Part shown: positions 49,362-61,447 of the stretch, one piece after another
How positions within the stretch are numbered: the first letter of the stretch is position 1
Layout of the letters: the number at the start of each line of letters is the position of its first letter
DNA from: Owenia fusiformis
Lineage: Eukaryota > Annelida > Polychaeta > Sabellida > Oweniidae
Assembly: GCA_903813345.2 (NCBI GenBank)
Contig: CAIIXF020000002.1
Location: 5,434,001-5,498,000, forward strand
Length of the DNA: 64,000 nt
Direction of reading: 5' to 3'
Made by a program: the position numbers and the translations under genes
Notes under the pieces: model-generated
What the model was told of the DNA's origin: nothing
Seen by the model: only the letters and a program-made list of their open reading frames with translations
Database searches by the model: none

Positions 49362-50744
49362 TTATTCTTTTTAGCATTTTTTCTCCAACTTCCAGCTAGC
49401 TTTGACTTATCTCATATATAGTCCTATTAGGGACCTGGGCTGGACTTGTCGGGAAATTAGTTCATATCTAGGTCAAGGTCAAAGGTCAAAATCTAGGTCA
49501 AATCTAAGTTTTTTTCAAGTTTCTCAAATCCTGACACTACACTTCAATATTTTTGGCTGAATTTTTGCATACAGATAGCTATTAGTATTCTATTAGTCAA
49601 AGCCTTTTGCCGTCTAGGAAAATTTTGCCTTGATTTTGAGATATTGAAGGTCAAAAAAAGGTTAAAAAGGGTCTTTTTTCAACTTGCTTCAAATTGACCA
49701 AATTTTTTTTTAAAACTCATCTACAAGTTCTCAGGATTCCAAATCTGACCTTACTTTTGACCTTTGACCTTTTGTTGACCTTCAGTGACCTCCGAAAGGT
49801 CAAAAAAGTTGATTTTTCAAATCAATTTTCTGGATTCAAATTTAGGTGCATTTAATCACAAAAGACCCCAAGAGATCCAAAAAAGTAAAATTTGCAAGGT
49901 CAAAGGTCAAGGTCATCAAACTAAATCACAAACTGTGTTTTCTAAGTTTCTCAAAATTGGAGACTACAAATCAATATTTTTTCATGAAAGTCAGGATATA
50001 TATTCCTCTATAGGTTCTACACATATTAGCAATTGACTATTTATTAAAATTGTGTACCAGTTTTGAGATATTGGAACTCAAAACTGAAAAAAGGTCAAAT
50101 TTCGAAACTTTTCAAGACTAAATTTGAACTTGCTTCAAATTGACCAATTTTTTTTTAAAACTCATCTACAAGTTCTCAGGATTCCAAATCTAACCTTACT
50201 TTTGACGTTTGACCTTTGGTTGACCTTCAGTGACCTCCGAAAGGTCAAAAAAGTTGATTTTTCAAATCGATTTTCTGGATTCAAATTTAGGTATATTTAT
50301 TCACAAAAGACCTTCTGAGGTCAAAAAAAGTAAAATTTGCAAGGTCAAAGGTCAAGGTCATCAAACGAAATCACAAACTGTGTTTTCTAAGTTTCTCAAA
50401 ATTGGAGACTACAAATCAATATTTTGAAATGAAAGTCAGAATATATATTCCTCTACTAAAGGTTCTACACATATTAGCAATTGATTATCTATTAAAATTT
50501 GGCTCCAGTTTTGAGATATTATAGCTCAAAAACTGAAAAAAGGTCAAATTTCGGAATTTTTCAAGGTCAAATTTCAACTTGCATTAATTCGACCAAACCT
50601 TTTTTAAAAATCATCTGCAAGTTGTCTGGAGTTCATATATGACCTTGTATTAGAGATTTGACCTTTGGCTGGCCTTTGAATGTTCAGAAACGAATATAGG
50701 GCCTCCGTAAGATTGCTTGCAATCTTAGATCGTTCGATCTCTAG
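49362..50744 (+). mobile_element. Array unit 13 (family 2)
   Basis: 1.38 kb; three subrepeats of about 450 bp (about 49678, 50127, 50573). The end is the TAAGATTGC hairpin, then AGATCGTTCGATCT, then CTAG at 50741-50744. It closes the array. Confidence 0.75.
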
Positions 50745-51865
50745 TTATTTAAATTAATTCCTGGTCGACCTGGCGTAAAATACAAAATCAATACAATCAT
50801 TCTACATCATTCTTAAATGTGCCCCTGTATGTACACGGTTTGCTATACTATGGCAGTTCTAACTTATGTGTTCAAAATGTGATTCTTTTTGGAACTTGTA
50901 TAGATCATTGAGGTTCATTTTCGAAAGTGAGGCAGTTAAAACAGTTACTTGAAGCTTAGGGGCGCTCTGAAAATATTCCATATGATCAATTAATAATGTA
51001 TACCCTTCTGCTAAAACCTGGATTATTGATGCTTTTGCCATCTGCGGGCTGATCCTGATAAGGCCTCAAACTTAACATTTTTATTCAACAAGCCAATTAA
51101 ACATAATTCAGTATTTGGTGTATGTATTGAGTGCGAGGATAGTAGTGAGGGAGAGATGACCCGGTGTGAAAGAAATGAATGGTCCCCCAGGTATTATGGT
51201 CCCCTTTCTTAACGGCCCTTACTGGCCCTGATTGCGTATAAGATAATGAGGGAAAGAGTTGTATTTAGGTCACCATATAAATCAATGGAGAGTAGGACCA
51301 TAATTTGATAGGACCACACCTACCCTTTTACACACCGGCACCGGCAGGCTTTGCAAAACCCTCCCCGAATTACTATGAAAAATGAACTCCATTTGTAAGC
51401 AGCTTTGGGTTTTCCTTCAATATTCAGCAAGACATAGGCAGCAAAATGTGTCTGTAAATATAGCAATTACAAATATCAATTTATGATTTAAGATGTAATA
51501 GTGATGCCAGAACATTGAATAAAGTCCTGCATCAAAATAATGAATATTACATATTTTACACATTTAAGTTTTTTCAAACAATTAAAGCATGTAAATATTT
51601 GTCCAACGACAAGCCCCTTTACATAAAAGCATTTCATGGGGTCGTAAAACCTGGGAGGGCATTTGTTTATTTGGATCACCTAACCCATTCTTAATTCTGA
51701 ATAAATGATAGTTTGCACTACATGTCTGGCCATTATTTTTAGCATCTGGTCTTTCCTGTCTTTTATTTTTCCCATGGGAGAGTTGACTTAGGTGACTAAA
51801 GATTAAGTCAATAAAAATTCAAACGTAAAGAGGCTTTTAACACGTAGTTCAATAGGGGAGCTAAG
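50745..51865. other. Unique DNA right of the array; no gene seen
   Basis: AT-rich sequence; short ORFs on minus (50859-51041, 51488-51679) have no domain. Nothing supportable. Confidence 0.45.
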
Positions 51866-51892
51866 GTTGCCAAACTTATGAAGGGGAGTGTA
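51866..51892. repeat. Solo right end of MITE family A
   Basis: GTTGCCAAACTTATGAAGGG followed by GAGTGTA is a well-kept right terminal repeat; no left partner was found nearby. Confidence 0.6.
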
Positions 51893-51898
51893 GTATTA

Positions 51899-52022
51899 AC
51901 AATGCAAAATATCACCACCTACCATTTGTTACAGACACCGAACGCCGAACTCCGAACACAAACCGACGCCACAAAAATGTTGGAGACTATAACAATATCT
52001 CATCACTTGCGATGGTAATATA
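51899..52022. mobile_element. Short repeat family C, copy 2
   Basis: Begins GCAAAATATCACCACCTACC and shares the order of motifs with 19582-19700 (GTTACAGAC.CCGAAC, GCCACAAAA, TGTTGGAG, ACTATAAC). It lies 7 bp after a family A end. Confidence 0.65.
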
Positions 52023-52685
52023 AAAATGATGATGATAATGATGAGATAATGTCGCTGATGTGTGTAAGTGATTCATATACTCCTTACGCCAACATGTATG
52101 TACATAGACAACTGAACGGGTCTGGGTAAAATTTATGGTATTTGAAATGATCTTTAACTGGTTTCAATGCTCCGAGCCAAATGAGTGATGGATATGGAAA
52201 AAAAAACCAATTATTCATTAGGTGAGACATAAAATGTGACCATCTGTCAGAATAATACTGAGTTCTACTTTCTTTAATGTTATATAACGATAGCCTACTT
52301 TCCTACTAGCCTAGCCTACTAGAAAAACAGTTATAATACGGTCAAAACGGTTCCATCGCATTTGTTTTCGAATGGATTATTAACTTAACGTAAAAGTAAT
52401 AAACCTTTGTGGCAATTTTTTACGCTGGGAAAGTTGACGACTAGAATTGGCCTGTTTTTTCCGACTTGCTCATCTTGTTATAATAGTAGCATTTTAAGGG
52501 GGGGGGGGGGGGTGAGTGCCCAATAATTCCCTTTGACAGATTGTGAAATCAGATATTTGGGGGGATAGATGCTTCGAGCTTGGTTTGGCACTCTATGAAC
52601 GTTTAACGATTCAAGAAGTTTTCGGCCCACTCTGTATTTAACTGTGTCAGACTGTAACAGTTACGTCTACAGTTTTACTTTTAAC
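52023..52685. other. Upstream region of the glycosyltransferase-like gene
   Basis: Contains a G run (52498-52512). Probable promoter side of the gene at 52686; no definite TATA box or exon recognised. The reading frame is open from 52644, but the first ATG is at 52686. Confidence 0.4.
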
Positions 52686-53846
52686 ATGAAAGTCAGTAAT
52701 TTAACACGCAATACGTTATTGGTAGGACTTGTTGTCTTCATAATGAGCCAAACTATACTGATATCAATTTTTCTCAATAGACGGGATACTCCCTACATGT
52801 ACAATGGTGAAGAGGACAAAGTGAATTGGACAAGCTATAAATATCTGCACGATAGGGGCACGCATCAGGATAGTAAAATTAAAATGCCCAGTCAGAAAAA
52901 TTTCGCACAAAAGTTTTTAACAATCTTTACAACATTTTCAGAAAGGGAACACACTCGTTTCCAAATACAGAATAATACACTTTGTAACTATGAACAGTTT
53001 CCAAATGATTTGACAGAGAGAGTCATATTCGCAAGCGATACGTTCCATTTGCGAGAAGATGGGCCTTGCGGAAAAAAGGCAAAAAATGGTAGGGATTTTG
53101 AATGGAATTTTGTTACACTAAGACCCAACATGACTGCTGCTGGAAGGCCAGTTCTAAGACAAATGTTCATAGAGTCACAAAGTCGATTCAATAGCGACCT
53201 CTACATGTACACCAACGGAGATATTTTGTTTAATTTTAGAAAATTAATGGGCTCTCTCAAAGCAATAGAACGATTCACAAAAGTTCGTAACATCAAGCGA
53301 TATATAATATTCGGAGGGAGACGTGAACTAAATTTTTATCACACTGACAATAAGACGGTTGAACAAATCGAAATTGGCTCCGATGAAGAAATTGATGCAT
53401 ACGCTCTTGTTTCGAAATCGGGACGGATAGACGCACAGGATTACATCATAACAAGCAAATCAAGTTTCCCCTGGGAAGTCGTGCCCGATTACGTTGTTAG
53501 TCTCCCCGCCTTTGACAACTGGCTCCTAATGTATAGTAACAAGGCGAACATCGCGACATTTGACATCACACTCACAACAGTAGCTTTACACCAGGCAGGG
53601 GTACCAAAACTCGTAGATAAAAACTACAACGAATCTGCGAAAATAAATCTACAAATATTGCGAAATTCAATCGAAAATGGCGTTGGAATACGTAATACAT
53701 TTAAATGTTGCAAATGGAAAACAATGTATCATCTAAACCAGGTCAAAATTATTAAAAGTTTAACCTACAGATCATGGAAGTGTATATCAGAATTAAAAAT
53801 ACCAGTGTTTAATTTAATGGATAACAATAAGATTGAAGAACAATAG
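52686..53846 (+). CDS. Type II membrane, glycosyltransferase-like protein, intronless
   Basis: 386 residues from the first ATG. A short cytoplasmic tail is followed by one membrane segment (LLVGLVVFIMSQTILISIFL, about 11-30) and a luminal domain, the layout of Golgi glycosyltransferases. Motifs of a family common in aquatic invertebrates: LTIFTTFSER (about 78-87), YMYTNGDILF (173-182; NGD stands where a DxD-like metal site is expected), DYIITSKSSFPWEVVPD (252-268), FDNWLL (276-281) and VALHQ (299-303). Five N-glycosylation sequons are visible (N47, N96, N148, N222, N315). AATAAA follows at 53890-53895, 44 bp past the stop. The single-exon structure suggests a retrocopy or an expanded intronless family. 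The sugar substrate cannot be inferred. Confidence 0.78.
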   Translation: MKVSNLTRNTLLVGLVVFIMSQTILISIFLNRRDTPYMYNGEEDKVNWTSYKYLHDRGTHQDSKIKMPSQKNFAQKFLTIFTTFSEREHTRFQIQNNTLCNYEQFPNDLTERVIFASDTFHLREDGPCGKKAKNGRDFEWNFVTLRPNMTAAGRPVLRQMFIESQSRFNSDLYMYTNGDILFNFRKLMGSLKAIERFTKVRNIKRYIIFGGRRELNFYHTDNKTVEQIEIGSDEEIDAYALVSKSGRIDAQDYIITSKSSFPWEVVPDYVVSLPAFDNWLLMYSNKANIATFDITLTTVALHQAGVPKLVDKNYNESAKINLQILRNSIENGVGIRNTFKCCKWKTMYHLNQVKIIKSLTYRSWKCISELKIPVFNLMDNNKIEEQ

Positions 53847-53889
53847 ATACTCATCACCCTGTATATAGTATAATCAAAATGAAGCCCAG

Positions 53890-53895
53890 AATAAA
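53890..53895 (+). promoter_or_regulatory. Polyadenylation signal of the glycosyltransferase-like gene
   Basis: Canonical AATAAA 44 bp after the TAG stop codon. Confidence 0.6.
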
Positions 53896-54897
53896 CTGTG
53901 GTATGTTTACTTTACGATTAACGTGTTTTTTGATTTTATATTAAAATGATCATGGCATAATTATGTTCATAATCATGAACTTTTTTAGTTGAAGCTAGAA
54001 AACATTTTTATTCTCAGCTCCGTGATAGAGAATGGGAGAGTTGTCGATTAAGAGAGACTGTTTTTATGAACGTAATGTCGGAACTTTTTTGCGCACTGGA
54101 AAGTTTAAACATTAAGAGTTAAAACTTCGCCCACTTTGTTTTTTATTATTGTTCTTCGAAAAGATACAATTTTGTATGTTTTTTGTCAAATATGATGCTA
54201 ACCAAAAGAGCCACAAAATACATTAATCGGAACTAATCAATCATTTTATGGAGCCATATATTTCCATGATACACCTGAACGAGCCAAATGATTTTTAATC
54301 GTGATGGTATAAAATATTTTTTTTCTTAATATATAGATGTCGCCTATATGACGGCATTTAATATTTGAATATAGATGGCACACTCGTTTAATATAGATAC
54401 CTTTATATTGTGTGATCATGTCCGTTGTTGAGAACGCATTCAGCGTTCGCATTGAAATTGCCTCACAGAACAAAGGGGAGCTTTTCCCAGGGGGGTGCAT
54501 TTTACAGCAAAAATCATGCTAACGGGCATAACTACGGGCATGGATATGTCACTAGTGCTAACCTTATACTAGCACAAAAGGAGTTAAATTCTATTTAAGC
54601 TTGGCTCTATGGTCGATTTGTGAATATACGGTAGTTTGTTGTAATAATGTAGAAAGTACAGAGTTGTTTATGTTTACTCCATTTGCAGTGTCGGGGTATA
54701 ACTTACGTGACTTATAAAACCGTTATTTCAGAGGGCAGCTGACAGGGGATTTGCATTAAACTTCAAATCCACTAAAAGAATTAAAAAACATTGGATCGAA
54801 TCTGCGTTCTCCATGTATACCTGAAGAACAATACTGGAACATGTATAGAAAAACATACTGTAAAAATAAAAACATACATAAAAGCAATCCTAAATGA
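53896..54897. other. Intergenic DNA, no gene seen
   Basis: AT-rich; the minus ORF at 54246-54500 is not recognisable. Confidence 0.4.
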
Positions 54898-55022
54898 CGA
54901 GATTGTTTTCACCATTTTGAGCACCTTTCGAGTAATTTTTGGCCAAAGATGTTAAATGAGACCCCCTTGAATATTTTGTAAAATGAGCCCCCTCCCCTTC
55001 ACAAAAGCTGACTACGGGCCTG
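54898..55022. mobile_element. GGCCCGTAGCC-family element, right-half copy
   Basis: Aligns by eye with the right part of 7310-7522 (CACCATTTTGAGCACCTTTC; TTGGCCA; GACCCCCTTGAAT; GACTACGGGCCTG). The left half is missing. Confidence 0.6.
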
Positions 55023-56275
55023 TTAATCACCACAACGAACCAAAACATTCCATTTCTTCATAGTATTTAGTTTTTTTGCGTCTTTCCTCATCTTAAGCTG
55101 CTTCTTCGATCTTCTTTCTCTTCATTCCCTAAATGTAACAATGTAATCATGCTTTCTACTAATTAAAATTCTATTTAGTCCCAGCCCTGCCATCATTCTG
55201 TCATCATCGCTTGAAATTTGATCTAAGCAAGATTTATGCCCTTTAACAATTAAATTAGTGAAGTATTATTAATTTATGTTTGATAGAAAGTATGAGGGGT
55301 GTCGATGACCCGTGCGTGAAATGTAGTGTTGATATGCTTGTCACTTTAAGAAAGGGCAACTTTAATCAAGAGGTAGAAACAAAAGCAGGGAAATAATTGT
55401 TATGTGATAACAGTTACTTTTAATAAACAAATGATATATATCCATGTTACAAATGAAATGTGTACAATGAAAGATTTTTGTCTGGTGTTTGGTACATATT
55501 TGGTTTGACCAATGAAGTTAAAGTTAGGCCTAAAAGTTAATGTATTTTAATTTTTATTTATCGTGTACATAAAATCGAAACGCCAACCTGTATGTATCAC
55601 CGATCGCCCATACAAATGCGTCGCTTAAATATTTTCCTTTAACGTTTAGGTTGTGAAAAACATTGCAGGCTTAAACTCCCTAATTTCTAAAAATTACAAT
55701 TGACAGAATACATGAAATAACGTACTGTTGTCTAGGCTGTTTTTAACATTGCCATTAATACTTTTGAAATATCCATGATGAAAAGAAATGTGTTTACATC
55801 GGGATATTTCACTTATTTTCTTGTTTCTCTTAATATGCATGTAGTGTTTTGTATTGGGTTTATACATTTGTACAAGTACTATATACACACAGAATTGATT
55901 ATATTACAGTAACCCTTTGATTTTGTAATCTGCGTTTGCCAAATTGACAGAAAATGTAAATACTTTCGACTCCACTATCGTTTATAAAACACTTTTAAAC
56001 AATTATCGTCCGGTCTTTCTGACCACGCATTCTACCATAACTAATGCAAAATCCTGGTTTGTATCTGTAATTTAAGTGGACGTTTTGAAGGTTTGAAACA
56101 TTAGATTATACAATACTAGACTGAGTGGCGGGTCAAACAAGCAACCAACGTGGTAAACATATTTGAATGTATGATATAACATCAATATGCAACGTGTAGA
56201 CGCATACACAGAAAATATAGTAAATTTTCAAAAATAATTTTGTCCTTTGTAATGATTTTCTAGAAAAATTCATAT
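55023..56275. other. Intergenic DNA, no gene seen
   Basis: AT-rich; the short minus ORF at 55694-55888 is not recognisable. Confidence 0.4.
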
Positions 56276-56635
56276 CTTTAACAAAGGATAAATGTACAAA
56301 GGTGTTTGTGGTAATGAAGTATGTTTCTGAGATGTCAGAAATAAAATCAGGACTGTATTGTATTGTATTGTATTGTATTGTATTGTATTGTAAAGCATTG
56401 CATTGATTGCATTGTATTAGTGTATTGTACAACATTAACCAAGGTTAAATGTGTAAAGGGATGTTTTGGTATTGAAGTATATTTCTGTGATGTTAGAAAT
56501 AAAATCGCATTGTATTATATTGTATTGTATTGTATTGTATTGTATTGCATTAAATTGTAGTGTATTGTATTTTATTGTATTGCATTGCATTGTATTATGT
56601 CGTATCGTATCGTATCATATCGTATTGTATTGCTC
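56276..56635. repeat. (TATTG)n microsatellite in a duplicated unit
   Basis: Pentanucleotide runs at about 56354-56392 and 56508-56627 each follow a copy of GAAGTAT.TTTCTG.GATGT and AGAAATAAAATC (from about 56317 and 56475), so a roughly 157-bp segment including the microsatellite was duplicated. Stop-free frames across it are a result of the repeat. Confidence 0.85.
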
Positions 56636-59600
56636 ACCGAACTCCATCTATTTAAAAAGCTACATTGCCGTAGCCGGCGAGGGATATTGAAATAGGTATA
56701 CAAAAACTATGGTCAAAGGGGTTACAAATTGTATTGTTGGAGTTGATTTCATAATATATTTTACAAGTGGATTTTTTGGTAACAACTAGCGAAGCTGTTT
56801 TCTACTTCGCCTTCCCCGTGTCTAACTACACTTAATTATTGTTTTTCACGTATATAAAATATAATTTTTTCAGACGCCATCTCGCCATCCTGACAAATAT
56901 GAAGACTTTTAGAAAACCAACATCTGCAGTTTTAGAGTTAATACCAACATCCAGTCTTATTATGCAGATGCAAGTACGGTGGATATATAATATCAAGACT
57001 ACAAAATATAATATAGATTCTAGGGACATAACAGAAGACCCGACTAATATATTTTCAGGGATAGGCTATCTCCTGGGAATCCTTGCATTGCCACCTAACA
57101 AATTGCAGCCTTATATGAGCTGACATTTTCTGCATCTAATTTCCATTCCAGCGAAATTACGTCGACGTTTGATGAGTTAGGAGACGCAATACTTTTGCAG
57201 TTCGAAGCACGCCTTCTTCAATTCTCGGATTTGGATTTTTAAATATCATGAACAAAAATTAGTATAAAAAAGTATTTTTCCTTAGAATCTTTGATATTTC
57301 TTGGAGTTCGAAAAACCCCAAAATATGAGAAAAATGTGGAATATAGAATAAACTAATGTGATGCTTTGTGTATATGATTTTAGCACCTGGTCGGGTATAT
57401 GTCAGCCGAGAATAAGCTTAAGTATTAAATACCACGTATCAACATACATTGTTGAATACAAATAAATTTGGTAATTTTTATATCTCAGATGAATTTTTTC
57501 TTCAACAACATAAAATATTGATGAATGCGATATATCAATATTCACGTGCAACATTCTGTATCGTCTAATTGCATAGAATAATCTTTGTGCAATATATAGT
57601 GTTATTGCAATGTATTGCCCTAGTACGATATTGCATAGTCTTAGTGCAATCTAGACTAATATTAGCGCAAAATATAATTTTAGTACAATGTACGTTAAGT
57701 CTTAAGAGTGAAGAAAATCTCAGCAGATAAAATGTTGGGCTTTCAAACGCGAAAACACTGAAGAGTCTATAACCGGTAAATAATATAAAAGAGATTGCAT
57801 ATCGTTTAAGTATCAATGGCAGTAACATATACTTATTTTCATTAAAATAATATAAAATAAAATGAGATACGATATTGGAGTTTACAATTCATGTATTCTG
57901 CACACTGTTACCATTGTCAACTAATATATTATTTTCCCTTAACAAAATATACACATCAACACATTTAATAAACAATCCTATTTAAAAAGTCCTTCGGTCA
58001 GAATACAAAATTCAAAGTTGAGTTAAGATAATTGTCTAGATCTTGATCATATGTTTCGTGTACATTCGTTATATCATGAAAATGCCCCAAAATTAAAGAC
58101 CCCATTCGCATTTGTCGAGAAAATGACGAAATAAGCCCGTTTATGGTAACATTTTAGGGATGGGAGGGTTCCGTATCACCTGTCAAGGTACCAATTAAAC
58201 CCCAGTGAATGTTTTTCAAATATATATTAAGATACTTAAAAGTCAAGTCGGGGTGTAAAGGTCAATGCGCGATAATTTGGCGCTGTTTAAAATTGAAATA
58301 AAAGTGGGCAAACACGCATAAAGGCACGGCAACTTGTCAATCAAAAGTTAATCATTTATATTTTAATTGAAAATGAAAGACAGAATGGTGACTTCTACAT
58401 TATGAGAATAATGATAGCTAATAAAAATATTATCATTTTAATCAATTTTATTATTTAAGTTTTGTATTCTATTTACAAAAAGTTGATTCTGATGGTATTT
58501 GAAATTACTTTCATTGTGCTCTTTTGAATACGGATCCTGTTTGGTTTTATTGACTTTCTGCTCGCTAACAGTGGCAGAATTGAAAAATGCTGGAATTTGG
58601 CAAAACATGCCAACTTTAATTTTTTCCTTTTGATTAAACAGATTTAATATGTGAAATAATCTGAGATCAAAAATAAAAATATGATTTTAAGATGCAGAAA
58701 CGTTCAAATTAATTCAATCAAGAATAGGAAGAAAAAAGAATGCATAAAATTGTTTGATCAGAAACTGTATTTCTATTTTATATATATCTATTTATTGGAA
58801 TCGTCTTTGATACAGCTGAACGATAGTACAAGGTAAATGCAACTTTCCGACATTACCATTAAACGTACAAATTTTGAATCTGTTATAGACATAAAAATAT
58901 TAAAACATTTAATGTCAAAGAAACTAAAACTGCGCAAGTATCATACGTACTTTTTGTCAGCTCTGAACAAAACAGTGCGCATTTGCAACTGTGCACATTT
59001 GCGACTGTGCCTATACTGCCACATGAGCATCAGGGATCCCTTTGGTTATTGTCGTGGTTCGATTTTCTATTCTTAGGGAGATATCAATTATACGCACCAT
59101 TGCATAATTTACAGATAGATGATGTATATGAGACATATGGGATGATGAGGCTTTCCCTTGAGGCGCATAATCAACTGGCAAATTCCTTTATGTCAAACAA
59201 AAACGCAACGATGCGTGTTATAATCATTATGTCCTCGAAAGTCACATGGCTAGATTGATAGCAAAATTAAGGTCATTAAAGCCTCAGTCACATTTGCTTG
59301 ACGGCGGTCGTAGGGCGGCCGTAGATTTATCCGGGAGCTTCGCAAAATGGATATAGAAAATGTACATATACTGCTTATCCCGATATTTTATGCTGCATAT
59401 TTCTCTCGATTTTAAGCTATGAGCGATACCGTTGCCGTAGATCAAACATGACTGAAGTTTTTGATCCGATAAGCGTCGAAACTAGAAATTTGTCTATTCT
59501 TGTGAGAGGGTACTACTATTATCTTAGCCACAGGGTAGTATCGAGCCATAATGTCTTCCCTGTTTCGGAGATGACGATTTCTGGCAAAATTAAGAGGCAA

Positions 59601-61447
59601 GATGCAAACTTAATATGAACTAAGAATTATAGAATGATACGATAGTCGAGTGGTTAGTGTTAAAATCTAATTTAAACAAGTTGAAAATCAAGTAGAAATA
59701 ACTAAGTAAACTATGACATTAAGAGTCCTGTTGTTTTAGTGCTAAATTAATTCAGTTAGGATGCTCCCATAATGACAGGGGAGGCCAATTGTGCTTCTAC
59801 TTGAACAATAATTGCTTTTAGAACGGCAATATGTTCGATTGTTGAGAGGGGCATGTTTAATTTACATTTTATATTGCAAGTGATTTAGACTGAAACATCC
59901 ATCGGTTGTATACATCCGTAATATATGTACTTTAATATTTTAATTCAGAAGAATTGAATATTCTCTAAATGCAAACAAATGTTCCGTTCATCGCCCCTCT
60001 TGTGCAAGTGGAAAGACGACCACATGGCTTTGTGGCATAATGAAGATTGTGAAGGTTTACATTTTGAAACCGTCTAGAATAGTCGATACACTAGGGGTGC
60101 ATTTCATCGACATTTTGAATCATTTTCGGCAAACGAAATTGAAATCTTATATCTTGGATTAATAATTAATTTACGATAATTGTAATCATATTTTAATAAC
60201 CCTGTCATTACGCTCCGTGCTGCTGCGGGTGAGAACTTAAAACCATACGACTACCCCGGAGCGACCAACCGGTGAATAGAATTGCACAACGTCGAATGAC
60301 CTTAAAAGCTGATCACGAAGGAATTGAATTAGTGAAAAATACAGTAAAACGCTATTTGAATTGAATATTACAAATTGAGAACATTTTTAGAATAATTTTG
60401 AAAGTGAGACAACTCAATGAACATTGAAGCAGGATGAGATGTTTTGCACAGGCTTGAGAGCCTCTAATCAAAACTACACGGCAGTGCGGTTTAAACATAA
60501 ACCACTATTTACTCAAAGTTTGCCCAATTTTTTCTATTTACCTCAATTTAAAACACAGAGAGGGGTCCTCGAAATCCGACCGCTCAATTTGAAGGAATAA
60601 TTGTGTCTCCTTGTTCGCTATCAAACGTCTAGTCTTACGTGGAAAGAGTCCAGATTTGTAAAGCTCCCGGGGGGAAAATCAGTTACTTCACGATATATTG
60701 AATACGACCAATTTGGTGAATATAATTACGCTGATTTAAAAAGTCACATTGGATTAAAAGTAGCTTTATTGGTGCTTGTCAGAAGTTCGGATTTAACTCA
60801 CGTTGGCATCACAAACAGCTCACATTTAACCCAAAGAATAAATGAAACTCAAATTTATTTACGTTTTTCCCTCTTGGTTCATTACATTCAAACAGGGCTC
60901 GAATAGATATAGATACTAATACGACTTTATTAACATCATTCTAGTGATGGACAATGAGACACTATCGTATTTCTGTGTCCGAAGGCAATAGAAACTGTAT
61001 ATGTCTGAGAGACATCAAAGAGAAATTTAGTTATAATGAGTTTCTCTATTTAATTTAGCTATTTTTTGAAATACAGAATAGAAAATTTTAAGGGTTTTAA
61101 TGTTTTGGGCAAATAAAGTTTCACCAATGGTAAATTTTAAATTCATGGATTTCATAATCTCGTTCGTATTAATAAAACTGGTTATATTTCAAAATTCCAA
61201 TATTTCATTTTTAATGAAAACAAAGTTTAATCGAGTTTTCTATTCAGAAAATACTTATATTGTATCTATTGACGGTATTTATTGAAGTATATGTTGAAAT
61301 ATAATTTTTCTCTGCCACCGAACTGTTCCCGAGTAGAGCTACTTCACTGGAGCACTTATATCCTGATTGGTGCCATCAACACATCTTGTCTTAGGATCTT
61401 ACTTCATGAGAACAAAAATGGGAGAGTTCCGATGTATCACGACTGGA
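56636..61447. other. Long AT-rich stretch without a supported gene
   Basis: ORFs at 56839-57123, 58837-59076, 58983-59258, 60601-60906 and 61100-61285 show no domain or splice context that I recognise. A half-copy of foldback family B may lie at 59286-59330 (CAGTCACATTTGCTTGACGG). An imperfect TAGTGCAAT-type short repeat occurs near 57580-57690. Confidence 0.4.

Larger units (their letters stand above)
25730..50744 (+). repeat. 25-kb head-to-tail array of Helitron-like repeat units
   Basis: Thirteen units end in CTAG followed by T, at 27405, 32827, 34437, 35875, 37286, 39162, 40701, 42098, 43622, 45630, 47481, 49358 and 50741. In eleven (family 1) the end is preceded by a hairpin with stem GAAATTGAAC and a short loop; in two (family 2) by stem TAAGATTGC. 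Stem-loop plus CTRR-T is the hallmark of Helitron 3' ends. Family 1 units share a left part with AGGTCAAAGGTCAAGAACTA, internal subrepeats around CGACTTCCGGTTCGGAAGTT, a CCTATCCTTCC tract, and copies of GGATGACTCGGCTTATTC. No Rep/helicase ORF is present, so units are non-autonomous. Short ORFs recurring in each unit follow the repeat. Confidence 0.8.

Noticed and set aside
52644-52685. Earlier start of the glycosyltransferase-like protein at 52644
   Set aside because: That position is a GTG; the first ATG in frame is 52686 and is followed directly by a normal type II membrane anchor.
60601-60906. 101-residue plus-strand ORF
   Set aside because: It lacks an ATG context, a domain and splice-linked neighbours that I recognise; not supported as a gene.
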